Assembly (NCBI GenBank): GCA_028336925.1
Contig: JAOKVV010000009.1
Span: 1-47,838 of the forward strand
Origin: Vicingaceae bacterium
Lineage (GTDB): Bacteria; Bacteroidota; Bacteroidia; Flavobacteriales_E; Vicingaceae
DNA: 47,838 bases
Direction: 5' to 3'
A program made the translations under genes and the position numbers. A model generated the notes under the pieces. It did not search any database. It worked only from the letters and a program-made list of their open reading frames with translations, and was not told the origin of the DNA. Positions 17,478 through 25,939 of this stretch are shown piece by piece; positions within the stretch are counted from its first letter, which is position 1, and each line of letters begins with the position of its first letter.

Positions 17478-19454
17478 CTAAAAGTTAACTTGAATACCGG
17501 CTTTTATGAGTCTTCCCGGCATTCTTACATTCCCAACATCAATGTATTTTTCATCAAATAGGTTAGCCACTTGAACATACAAATTCAATGAGTTCAGTTT
17601 ATGCGTAATCCCAACATCAGAGATTAACTGTTCTCCAAATGCAATTTCATTACCATTGGCATCTAAGTATTCACCTTCACGTTCTTGAAGCCTGATCATC
17701 CAGTTTAGGAAGGTTTGTTCTCCTATTCTAAAATCAAATTCTAGATTCGCTTGGGTTTTTATGTAATCTAACACATAATTCGACTCAAATCCATTACTGA
17801 GTGTATCTGACTTAAGGATGGCTATATTAAAACTGATTTGTTGTAGGAAAGAGTTTTCTCCAAAATCCGGCTTAAAATTGTAAACAGTACTTGCTTCAAA
17901 TCCATAGAAAAGTGCTTCTGTAATATTGGCAGCCTTTATGGTATCATTTCCATTAAATCTAATCCAATCTATTAGGTTTTTTCCATCCCTAACAAAAATA
18001 GCAGCCTTCGTATTTAAGCTTGAAGTTTTGTAGTTCATACCTATTTCATAATTAATAGATTCTTCCGGCTTTAAATTAATACTTCCTACAGCACCGCCTA
18101 AACTGTAATACAAATCGGTGTAAGAGGGAAGCCGAAATGACTTATTTACACTAGCGTATGTTCTGAATCGTTTGGTAAACTGATAGCCAATATCCATTCC
18201 GCTATAGATTTCATTATCAAAACGGTTATTGATATTTAAAAGTGCTCCACCTGATATAAATAGTCTTTTTAAAGAGAAGTTTTGCTCTAAGAATAATGAA
18301 TGGTTTTCTCTCCAATCTGCTTTTGTATAAAAGGCCGAAGGATGCTCACCAACTGCAGCAATTCGATCATTAACATCTTTACCTAAGGCGTTACTTTTAA
18401 TGCTTTCTTTGCGGTATTCGTAGCCGATGTTAGTAGTACCTATTTTAGATGAATAAGTGGCGCTTAACTCTGAACCTATGGTGTGCGATTTATGGTAATT
18501 ATGACCGGTGTACCAGGAAATAGTATCATTGGTTTCTAAATTTCTAAAAGAACCATCAACATTTCTTCCGAAATAGCCTTCCCCTTCTCTAAACAGTTCA
18601 AATCGGTCAAAGTGAAGGCGATTATAAAAACTAGCAGATAGCTTTATTTTGTTTATTTGATGATCCATTTTAGCAGAAACAAATTGTAGTTTGTTTACTT
18701 CGTACTGAGATGGAAAGTTAACACTGTAAAAGTTTTGTGCTCCAAAACTTTTGTCGTTTTGTCCTAGATTAATTTTTAGATCGGTATTTTTTTCTTTGAA
18801 TTCAGACTGCCAAAAAATGTTTCGTTGAGAAAAATCCGTATTCCTATACTGCCCATCACTCCCTTTTTGTAAAAGACCGAGGGAATGACTGTGTTTTTCT
18901 CTGCTAATGGTTGCTTGAACTCCTAGTTGATTCCAGTTGTAATCACCTAATTCTGCTATGGCTTTTACTTGGTTGTTTTCACTGTTTTTGGTGATGATAT
19001 TAATTGCACCTGCAAAAGCACCATCTCCATATAATCGAGAGGCTCCACCATACAGTATTTCTATACGTTCTATGTCAAGTAACTCTATTGGTAAGTTCAT
19101 ATTAAAATGCCCAGTTTGAGCATCATTCATTCGAATGCCATTTAAAAGAATTAAAACTTGAGAAAAGTTCGAACCTCGAATTCCTATGTCAGCTTGAACT
19201 CCACTCATTCCTCTCTGTCGAACATCTACGTTCATGGCGTACTTTAATAATTCATTAATTGAGCTTACAGGAGCTGTCTCTATCTCTTTTCTAGAAATAA
19301 CAGTAATTGATTTTGAAATTTCACTGGTGGCAATCTCAGCTCTACTAGCTGAAACCACAACTTCTTCTACCTCCACACTTTTTTGGGCTTGAGCTGCTTG
19401 AATCGAAAAGATGAGTAATGCTGAAACGAATATTCGTTTTGAAGTTGGAATCAT
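17478..19454 (-). CDS. TonB-dependent outer-membrane receptor, BtuB/CirA-like
   Basis: 658 residues with a signal peptide (about 1-23). A TonB-box-like stretch, VEVEEVVVSASR, lies at about 27-38, directly after the signal. The plug domain follows, with SITVISRKEIET, GIRGSNFSQVLILLNGIRMND and the closing IEILYGGASRLYGDGAFAGAINIITK near 135-160. A beta-barrel fills the rest and ends in a terminal phenylalanine. It lacks the carboxypeptidase-like N-terminal extension of SusC proteins, so it is of the small-ligand type (cobalamin, siderophore or metal). No cobalamin riboswitch box is visible upstream. A perfect palindrome lies 15 nt upstream of the start. Confidence 0.88.
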   Translation of the reverse strand: MIPTSKRIFVSALLIFSIQAAQAQKSVEVEEVVVSASRAEIATSEISKSITVISRKEIETAPVSSINELLKYAMNVDVRQRGMSGVQADIGIRGSNFSQVLILLNGIRMNDAQTGHFNMNLPIELLDIERIEILYGGASRLYGDGAFAGAINIITKNSENNQVKAIAELGDYNWNQLGVQATISREKHSHSLGLLQKGSDGQYRNTDFSQRNIFWQSEFKEKNTDLKINLGQNDKSFGAQNFYSVNFPSQYEVNKLQFVSAKMDHQINKIKLSASFYNRLHFDRFELFREGEGYFGRNVDGSFRNLETNDTISWYTGHNYHKSHTIGSELSATYSSKIGTTNIGYEYRKESIKSNALGKDVNDRIAAVGEHPSAFYTKADWRENHSLFLEQNFSLKRLFISGGALLNINNRFDNEIYSGMDIGYQFTKRFRTYASVNKSFRLPSYTDLYYSLGGAVGSINLKPEESINYEIGMNYKTSSLNTKAAIFVRDGKNLIDWIRFNGNDTIKAANITEALFYGFEASTVYNFKPDFGENSFLQQISFNIAILKSDTLSNGFESNYVLDYIKTQANLEFDFRIGEQTFLNWMIRLQEREGEYLDANGNEIAFGEQLISDVGITHKLNSLNLYVQVANLFDEKYIDVGNVRMPGRLIKAGIQVNF

Positions 19455-19468
19455 ATTTTTTTTTGGCG

Positions 19469-19480
19469 GGTAATATTACC
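19469..19480. promoter_or_regulatory. 12-bp perfect palindrome upstream of TonB receptor, candidate operator
   Basis: GGTAATATTACC is perfectly self-complementary and lies 15 nt upstream of the receptor ATG at 19454, where a repressor would block transcription or translation initiation. The regulator is unknown. Confidence 0.4.
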
Positions 19481-19611
19481 GAATATATCCAAACTAGAGA
19501 TGCTTAATTTCCTTTTCTTCTATAATTGAGAGGTATCAAAATTAAAGCAAATGGTTTGGAATTAGTTATCCAAAATTATCAACAGTGCTAAGAAATCTAG
19601 CTCAGTTGGCG

Positions 19612-19619
19612 TATTTTTG
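19612..19619 (+). promoter_or_regulatory. -7 box for dnaE
   Basis: TATTTTTG matches TAnnTTTG, 34 nt upstream of the dnaE ATG. No clear -33. Confidence 0.4.
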
Positions 19620-19653
19620 AGGTTGTAGTTAATAGAAAAATAATTGATTCATT

Positions 19654-22600
19654 ATGTGCCAATTCTCTCACCTTCATTGCCATTCCCAATTTTCACTTTT
19701 AGATGGAGCCGCATCTATTCCGGGAATGATGGCGAAAGCGAAGGCCGATGGAATGCCGGCGATTGCCTTAACCGATCATGGAAATATGTTTGGTGCTTTT
19801 CAATTTGTGGCCGAGGCAGCCAAAGCAGGAATTAAACCAATTGTTGGATGTGAATTTTATTTGGTAGAAGATCGATTTAAGCGAGAGTTTACCAAAGGCA
19901 GTAAAGATAAAAGATACCATCAATTATTGTTAGCGAAAGATCAGCAAGGCTATCAAAATCTATCAAAACTATGTTCGCTTGGCTTTTTAGAGGGATTGTA
20001 TGGTAAATATCCTCGAATAGATAAAGAGTTGCTGAAACAATATAAAGAAGGATTAATTGCCACTACTTGCTGTATTGCTTCTGAAGTTCAGCAAACTATT
20101 CTTAACGAAGGGGAGGAGAAAGGAGAAGAAGTATTTAAAGAGTGGTTTGAAATATTTGGTGATGACTATTATATTGAAATACAACGACACGATTTAGGAG
20201 AAATTGATAATACAGGAATGACACAGGAGGATGTGAATCAGATTCTCATCAAATGGTCTAGAAAATATGGAGTTAAGTTAATTGCTACCAACGATTCTCA
20301 TTATATCGAAGAGGAAGATTGGTTAGCGCATGATATTTTATTGTGTGTAAATACGGGCGATAAATTAAGCACCCCAAGGGGATACGGAAAAGGATTTCGT
20401 TTTGGATTTCCCAACCATGAGTTTTACTTCAAAACCACTGAAGAAATGAAAGCACTGTTTCAGGACATCCCTGAAGCAATCGATAATACGAATCACATTG
20501 TAGATAAGATAACCACTCCTGAGTTAAAGCGAGATATTTTATTACCGAATTATACCTTACCGGAAGGATTTTTCAATCAAGATGATTACTTAAAGCACCT
20601 TACATTTATAGGAGCGAAGAAGCGATACGGTGAAATTACCGCCGAGATTCAAGAGCGTCTTGACTTTGAGTTGAAAATTATCAAGGATATGGGTTTCCCA
20701 GGTTATTTCCTGATAGTGCAAGATTTTACCACCATTGCAAGAGATTTGGGTGTTTCTGTTGGGCCGGGTCGTGGATCAGCTGCAGGATCAGCAGTAGCTT
20801 TTTGTGTGGGTATTACCAATATAGATCCGATTAAATATAAACTACTTTTCGAGCGATTCCTAAACCCGGAAAGGGTTTCCATGCCCGATATTGATATTGA
20901 TTTTGATGATGATGGTCGTTCTAAAATCATTGATTATGTAGTAAAAAAATATGGTAGAAATCAAGTAGCTCAGATTATTACGTATGGTTCTATGGCGGCC
21001 AAATCATCTATAAAAGATGTTGGTCGTGTACTAGATATTCCATTGCCTGATGTAGAGAAACTGACGAAAATGGTTCCTGATATATCATTAGCAAAAGTTT
21101 TTGGCTCCACTGAGGAATCATTAAAGAAGATGCTTAACGCTGAACAGCAAGAGCAAGCCAATCAAATGAGAAGTATAGCTGCAGGTAGCGATATTTTTGC
21201 TGACACATTGAATCATGCTAAAAAGTTAGAGGGTTCGGTAAGAAATACTGGTATCCATGCTTGTGGGGTAATTATTTCTCCTGATGATATTACCAATTAC
21301 ATTCCTGTATGTACCTCCAAAGATGCTCAGTTATTAGTTACGCAGTATGATAACAAGGTGGTGGAAGATGCCGGATTGCTAAAAATGGACTTCTTGGGTC
21401 TTAAAACCTTGACCATTATAAGAGATGCCATTGCATTGATTAAAGAGAATTATGGGGTAGAAATAGATCCAGATGAAATTCCTTTAGATGATGTAAAAAC
21501 CTACGAGCTTTATCAGCGAGGAGAAACCAATGGTACTTTCCAGTTTGAGTCTGGTGGAATGCAGAAGCACCTCAAAGATTTAAAGCCAACCGATATAGAA
21601 GATTTGATTGCAATGAACGCCTTGTACAGACCGGGGCCGATGCAGTTTATTGAATTGTTTATTCAGCGAAAGCGAGGGGATGTAGAGGTAGAATATCCGC
21701 ATGAATTGTTAAAAGGAATCTTGAAGGATACCAACGGAATTATGGTCTACCAAGAGCAAATTATGCAAGCTGCACAGATTATGGCCGGTTACTCACTTGG
21801 TGAAGCAGATTTGCTTCGTAGAGCTATGGGTAAGAAGAAGATGGATGTGATGCAGGAGCAAAAAGTAAAGTTTGTTGAAGGCGCTCATAAAATTCATCAA
21901 GTCGATAAGAAAAAGTCATCTGATGTATTTGACATCATGATGAAGTTTGCCGAATACGGATTTAACCGTTCACACTCGGCGGCTTACTCGGTAGTAGCCT
22001 TCCAAACAGGTTATTTAAAAGCGAATTATCCTGCGGAATATATGGCAGCGGTAATGACCAATAATATGAATGACATCAAGAAGATTACCTTTTTTATGGA
22101 AGAGTGCCGTAGAATGGGAACTCCTGTTTTAGGTCCTGATGTGAATGAGAGTACGTATAAATTTGCCGTAAATAAAAATGGCGAAATCCGTTTTGGATTA
22201 GGTGCTGTAAAAGGAGTAGGAGCGGGAGCTGTAGAAGCCATCGTAAATGAACGAAAAGAGAACGGTAATTATACTTCTATTTTTGATGTTACCAAGCGAG
22301 TGGATTTACTTGCAGCCAATAAACGTACGTTTGAAAACATGGCCTTAGCCGGAGGTTTTGATTCCTTTGAAGGAGTGCACAGAGCGGTGTACTTTTCTGA
22401 TACAGGCGATGGAATGACCTTTATGGAAAAGGCTCTTAAATTCGGAAGTACGCATCAAGAAGCTCTAAATTCATCTCAAGTTTCCCTTTTTGGTGAAGCT
22501 TCGGAAGTGGATATGCCAGAGCCTGAGATACCAAGAGCTACCGAATGGGGAACTATGGAGAAGCTCTCTAAAGAGAAAGAGGTAGTAGGTATCTATTTAT

Positions 22601-23199
22601 CAGGTCACCCATTAGATGATTTTAAATTTGAAATGGAGCAGTTTTGTAACGTTACCGTAAAGGAATTGCACCATTTTGAAAATTTAAAGGGGCGTAAAGA
22701 ACTTAAAATGGCTGGTATCGTTACTGAGGTGGCTCACCGAATGACTAAAAATGGAAAGCCTTTTGGTATACTCACTTTGGAGGATTACCAAGATGCCTAC
22801 AAGTTTTTTATGTTTGGTGAAGAGTATGTAAAGTTTAGAGGTTATTTAAATCAAGGATGGTTTTTATATGTAGTTGGTAGCATAGAACCGGGAAAATGGG
22901 ATAAAACTAAGCTAGAGTTTAAGTTTAAAACAGTAGAGCTATTAGCTGATGTAAAAGAAAAAATGACCAAATCGATTACCTTAGACGTAAATATTGATGA
23001 GGTAAGTGAAGATTTTATTCAACAAATAGATACCATTGTAAATGGAAATAACGGTAATTGTAAATTTTCTCTTAATTTAATCGACCGAAAGGAGAAAAAT
23101 ACCGTTTTATTGACTTCTAGAAGCAAGAAGATATCCCTTACCGATGAGGTATTGGATACTTTTGATAATATGCCTGGAGTTATTTATTCAGTTGGATAA
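19654..23199 (+). CDS. dnaE: DNA polymerase III alpha subunit
   Basis: 1181 residues, close to E. coli DnaE. The PHP domain opens with SHLHCHSQFSLLDG and keeps several metal ligands (ALTDHGNMFG, NDSHY). The C-family polymerase core carries VGPGRGSAAGS near 370 and the catalytic aspartates D412 and D414 in MPDIDIDFDDDGR. The tandem helix-hairpin-helix region (GLGAVKGVGAGAVEAI) follows near 850, and an OB-fold (MAGIVTEVAHRMTKNGKPFG) near 1020-1040. It synthesises the bulk of both strands at the replication fork. The ATG at 19654 places the PHP motif at the expected distance from the N-terminus. Confidence 0.97.
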   Translation: MCQFSHLHCHSQFSLLDGAASIPGMMAKAKADGMPAIALTDHGNMFGAFQFVAEAAKAGIKPIVGCEFYLVEDRFKREFTKGSKDKRYHQLLLAKDQQGYQNLSKLCSLGFLEGLYGKYPRIDKELLKQYKEGLIATTCCIASEVQQTILNEGEEKGEEVFKEWFEIFGDDYYIEIQRHDLGEIDNTGMTQEDVNQILIKWSRKYGVKLIATNDSHYIEEEDWLAHDILLCVNTGDKLSTPRGYGKGFRFGFPNHEFYFKTTEEMKALFQDIPEAIDNTNHIVDKITTPELKRDILLPNYTLPEGFFNQDDYLKHLTFIGAKKRYGEITAEIQERLDFELKIIKDMGFPGYFLIVQDFTTIARDLGVSVGPGRGSAAGSAVAFCVGITNIDPIKYKLLFERFLNPERVSMPDIDIDFDDDGRSKIIDYVVKKYGRNQVAQIITYGSMAAKSSIKDVGRVLDIPLPDVEKLTKMVPDISLAKVFGSTEESLKKMLNAEQQEQANQMRSIAAGSDIFADTLNHAKKLEGSVRNTGIHACGVIISPDDITNYIPVCTSKDAQLLVTQYDNKVVEDAGLLKMDFLGLKTLTIIRDAIALIKENYGVEIDPDEIPLDDVKTYELYQRGETNGTFQFESGGMQKHLKDLKPTDIEDLIAMNALYRPGPMQFIELFIQRKRGDVEVEYPHELLKGILKDTNGIMVYQEQIMQAAQIMAGYSLGEADLLRRAMGKKKMDVMQEQKVKFVEGAHKIHQVDKKKSSDVFDIMMKFAEYGFNRSHSAAYSVVAFQTGYLKANYPAEYMAAVMTNNMNDIKKITFFMEECRRMGTPVLGPDVNESTYKFAVNKNGEIRFGLGAVKGVGAGAVEAIVNERKENGNYTSIFDVTKRVDLLAANKRTFENMALAGGFDSFEGVHRAVYFSDTGDGMTFMEKALKFGSTHQEALNSSQVSLFGEASEVDMPEPEIPRATEWGTMEKLSKEKEVVGIYLSGHPLDDFKFEMEQFCNVTVKELHHFENLKGRKELKMAGIVTEVAHRMTKNGKPFGILTLEDYQDAYKFFMFGEEYVKFRGYLNQGWFLYVVGSIEPGKWDKTKLEFKFKTVELLADVKEKMTKSITLDVNIDEVSEDFIQQIDTIVNGNNGNCKFSLNLIDRKEKNTVLLTSRSKKISLTDEVLDTFDNMPGVIYSVG

Positions 23200-23225
23200 A
23201 AGTGTCAATTTGTCGTAAAAAACAC

Positions 23226-23255
23226 TTTGGTAATCATTTTGTAAAAGTAAATTTG
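23226..23255 (+). promoter_or_regulatory. Promoter of trxA
   Basis: TTTG (23226-23229) and TAAATTTG (23248-23255) with an 18-nt spacer: a complete Bacteroidota-type promoter. The leader would be about 28 nt. Confidence 0.6.
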
Positions 23256-23287
23256 AAAACAAGTATTAAAACTATAAAAAAAGAGAG

Positions 23288-23605
23288 ATGGCAGTAGAAT
23301 TAACAGACGCAAATTTCGAAGAATTAGTAGAAAAATCAGATAAGCCGGTATTAGTAGATTTTTGGGCAGAGTGGTGCGGACCATGCAGAATGGTAGGCCC
23401 TGTAGTAGATGAGTTACATACTGACTATGACGGAAAAGCTGTAGTAGGTAAAGTAAACGTTGATGACAACCCAGGTATATCTGCAAAATTTGGTATTCGT
23501 AATATTCCAACCGTATTATTTTTCAAAAATGGAGAAGTAGTAGATAAGCAAGTTGGCGCGGCAGCGAAATCAGCTTATGAAGAAAAATTAAACGCATTGG
23601 TTTAA
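23288..23605 (+). CDS. trxA: Thioredoxin
   Basis: 105 residues, a single thioredoxin domain without signal peptide, so cytoplasmic. The active site is C30-G-P-C33 in DFWAEWCGPCRM, and the cis-proline follows in IRNIPTVLFF. It reduces protein disulfides and supplies electrons to reductases and peroxidases. It has its own promoter and a terminator, so it is independent of dnaE. Confidence 0.97.
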   Translation: MAVELTDANFEELVEKSDKPVLVDFWAEWCGPCRMVGPVVDELHTDYDGKAVVGKVNVDDNPGISAKFGIRNIPTVLFFKNGEVVDKQVGAAAKSAYEEKLNALV

Positions 23606-23626
23606 TTGGCAATAAATTAAATAATC

Positions 23627-23662
23627 AAGGCTCTTTACTAACTAAGTATAGGGCCTTTTTTT
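23627..23662 (+). terminator. trxA terminator
   Basis: AAGGCTCT (23627-23634) pairs with AGGGCCTT (23650-23657) with one G-U pair or mismatch, followed by a run of T. Confidence 0.75.
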
Positions 23663-23728
23663 TGTGCTTTATAGATTGATGGGTACTGTCAAAAAAACGT
23701 ACTTTTAAGTTTCCATATAATTTCAATT

Positions 23729-24652
23729 TTGATAGAGAAAATAAATAGAGGAGAGTTACAACGATACACGCATTTAGAGCTATTGGCTAAGCAAGTGGTG
23801 GAGGGATTTATTACCGGACTTCATAAAAGTCCTTTCCATGGTTTTTCAGTTGAATTTGCAGAGCATCGGTTGTATAATAAAGGTGAATCGACCAAGCACA
23901 TCGATTGGAAGCTTTTTGCTAAAACGGACAAGCTTTTTGTGAAGCGATATGAAGAAGAAACCAATTTAAGATGTCAAATCGTCATTGATACTAGTTCTTC
24001 TATGTATTTTCCTACGGATGTAAAGAAAGACGAATTCAATAAAATAAAATTTTCTATCTATGCGGCGGCGGCGCTAATGGAACTATTAAAAAAGCAGCGA
24101 GACGCATTCGGCTTAAGTACTTTTAATGAAAAATTAGACTTTCATACAGGGAATAAATCTAACATTAGGCATCAGCAGTTGATCATTTCTGAGTTAGAGC
24201 GATTATTGAATGCCCCTTCTACAAATGTAAAAACGGCTACCATTGATGCGCTTCATCAAATCGCTGAAATGGTGCATAAGCGATCATTGATTATACTCTT
24301 TAGTGATATGATTGATGATGTAGATCAAGAGGAGCAATTATTCTCGGCCTTGCAGCATTTAAAACACAATAAGCATGAGGTGGTATTATTTCATGTAGTT
24401 GATCATAAAAAGGAGTTGGAGTTCGATTTTGGAAATCGACCTTATAAATTTATCGACTTAGAAAGTGGGCAAGAAGTAAAGTTAAATTCCACAGAGGTGA
24501 AAGAGCGTTATGTAAAAGAGGTAAAAAAGCGCGAAAAGGCACTAAAATTAAAATGTATTCAATACGGGATAGACTTCGTGGAAGCCGATATTAACAAGGG
24601 ATTCAATCAGATACTATTTCCTTATTTGGTGATGCGAAATAAAATGAAATAA
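23729..24652 (+). CDS. DUF58-domain protein
   Basis: 307 residues from a TTG start at 23729; the only in-frame codons upstream, back to a stop at 23672, contain no ATG or GTG, and the first residues (EKINRGELQ) already fit the family. The signature LAKQVVEGFITGLHKSPFHGFS at about 19-40, then HIDWKLFAKTDKLFVKRYEEE, defines DUF58. A von Willebrand-type fold with a MIDAS-like DTSSSM motif follows at about residues 88-93. DUF58 proteins usually work beside a MoxR ATPase and BatA-like proteins; none is adjacent here, so the gene is an orphan of that module. Confidence 0.85.
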   Translation: MIEKINRGELQRYTHLELLAKQVVEGFITGLHKSPFHGFSVEFAEHRLYNKGESTKHIDWKLFAKTDKLFVKRYEEETNLRCQIVIDTSSSMYFPTDVKKDEFNKIKFSIYAAAALMELLKKQRDAFGLSTFNEKLDFHTGNKSNIRHQQLIISELERLLNAPSTNVKTATIDALHQIAEMVHKRSLIILFSDMIDDVDQEEQLFSALQHLKHNKHEVVLFHVVDHKKELEFDFGNRPYKFIDLESGQEVKLNSTEVKERYVKEVKKREKALKLKCIQYGIDFVEADINKGFNQILFPYLVMRNKMK

Positions 24653-24699
24653 TTTTCACTTTTTTTTATCAAAAGTGATTTCAAAAAGAAAAGTATTAG

Positions 24700-24707
24700 T
24701 ACTTTTG
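24700..24707 (+). promoter_or_regulatory. -7 box for tRNA-Asp
   Basis: TACTTTTG matches TAnnTTTG and lies 36 nt upstream of the tRNA 5' end. It predicts a short 5' leader that is then processed. Confidence 0.5.
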
Positions 24708-24743
24708 TCGTCCCAACAATAAAGAAAAATACCTAAGATAAAC

Positions 24744-24817
24744 GGTCTGGTAGTTCAGTTGGTTAGAATACCTGCCTGTCACGCAGGGGGTCGCGAGTTC
24801 GAGTCTCGTCCAGACCG
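24744..24817 (+). tRNA. tRNA-Asp (GTC anticodon)
   Basis: 74 nt. The acceptor stem GGTCTGG pairs with CCAGACC, followed by the discriminator G at 24817. The anticodon GTC is at 24778-24780 in the loop CTGTCAC, closed by CCTGC/GCAGG. The T-arm contains GAGTTCGAGTCTC. CCA is not encoded. A terminator follows at once. Confidence 0.96.
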
Positions 24818-24820
24818 CGA

Positions 24821-24850
24821 AAAGCTCTTCATTACTGAAGAGCTTTTTTC
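24821..24850 (+). terminator. Terminator after tRNA-Asp
   Basis: A perfect 10-bp stem (24821-24830 with 24837-24846), a 6-nt loop and a T run, starting 3 nt after the tRNA. Confidence 0.85.
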
Positions 24851-24981
24851 GTTTACAGAAATTAGGTGTTTTTCTCTTTTAGATTCAATACCATTTATGC
24901 CTAAATACTACATTAAGTCATGATCTGATAATATGTTTTCTAATTGTGTGCTGTAATTAATCAAGCCGACAATCTCCTCAT

Positions 24982-25935
24982 TCACTTTATCAGATAATTA
25001 GCAAAACTAAAACCATTCAAAAGCGCATTTACCTCCATCGCCTTTTTTCCTTCTAACTGTATCTTATTTAGTTGAATAAATCCACCGTCAACAGCAATCT
25101 TTAGTTCCGTTTTGTCATCTGTAATAATTTTTCCTGCTGAATGATGGTGATCTTCTATTAGTTTATCTACCTCTTGAATTTTAAACGTGAGTTTTTTTCC
25201 GTTTTCTTTATCTTGTATAACACTCCATGCTGCAGGGTAAGGGCTTAATCCCCTTATAAAATTATGAATTTGATCGATGGTTTGTGACCAGTCAATTTTA
25301 CAATCTGGTTTAAATATTTTTGGTGCAGCTTTTAACTCTAAGTCTTGCTGTGGTTGCGGGTTTGTGGTTCCATTTGCAATAGCGGTAGTCGATTTTACAA
25401 CTAATCGGGCACCAACTTCCATTAAAGTATCGTGAAGTTCTCCTGCGGTCATATTTGGAGTGATGGCTACCTTTTCTTGCTCCAATAAATCACCTGTATC
25501 AATTTCATGCTTTAATAGGAAGGTAGAAACACCTGTTTCTTTCTCTCCATTCATAATCGCCCAATTAATCGGCGCTGCACCTCTGTATTGCGGCAGTAGA
25601 GAAGCGTGCAAGTTCATTGTTCCATGCTCCGGCATATTCCAAACCATTTCTGGCAACATTCTAAAAGCAACTACTATTTGAAAATTCGCATTTAATGACT
25701 GTAACTCTGCTATAAACTCAGGGTTTTTTAAATTAGTAGGTTGCAAGGTTTTCAGTCCTTTCTGATCTGCAAACACCTTTACGGCAGATTGCATTATTTT
25801 TTGGCCTCTTCCTGCGGGTTTGCCCGGTGAAGTAATTACACCTACCACATTAAAACCTGCTTCCAATAAAGCTTTTAAAGGGGCTACTGCAAAATCAGGC
25901 GTTCCCATGTAGATGATTCGTAGATCTGTCTTCAT
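24982..25935 (-). CDS. fmt: Methionyl-tRNA formyltransferase
   Basis: 317 residues from the ATG at 25935. A longer in-frame start at 26052 would overlap the MATE gene by over 100 nt and add non-conserved sequence. Visible motifs are IIYMGTPDFAVAPL at the N-terminus and the catalytic N108/H110/D146 set in MNLHASLLPQYRGAAPINW and HEIDTGDL. The C-terminal OB-like domain begins near 210. It formylates initiator Met-tRNA. It is the last gene of the minus-strand operon with a 4-nt gap from the MATE gene. Confidence 0.95.
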   Translation of the reverse strand: MKTDLRIIYMGTPDFAVAPLKALLEAGFNVVGVITSPGKPAGRGQKIMQSAVKVFADQKGLKTLQPTNLKNPEFIAELQSLNANFQIVVAFRMLPEMVWNMPEHGTMNLHASLLPQYRGAAPINWAIMNGEKETGVSTFLLKHEIDTGDLLEQEKVAITPNMTAGELHDTLMEVGARLVVKSTTAIANGTTNPQPQQDLELKAAPKIFKPDCKIDWSQTIDQIHNFIRGLSPYPAAWSVIQDKENGKKLTFKIQEVDKLIEDHHHSAGKIITDDKTELKIAVDGGFIQLNKIQLEGKKAMEVNALLNGFSFANYLIK

Positions 25936-25939
25936 TTTT

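Noticed and set aside
19598-19620. TAGCTCAGTTGGC resembles the D-arm of a tRNA
   Set aside because: No acceptor stem, anticodon arm or T-arm follows; the sequence runs into the dnaE leader. Probably chance or a very old relic.
19455-19653. Cobalamin riboswitch upstream of the BtuB-like receptor
   Set aside because: The conserved B12-box sequence is not present, and the leader before the ATG is too short on that strand for the full aptamer near the start.
16810-24850. Mobile element or genomic island between dnaK and tRNA-Asp
   Set aside because: No integrase, transposase or attachment-site repeat; the tRNA 3' end is not duplicated in the visible sequence; the genes are core functions.
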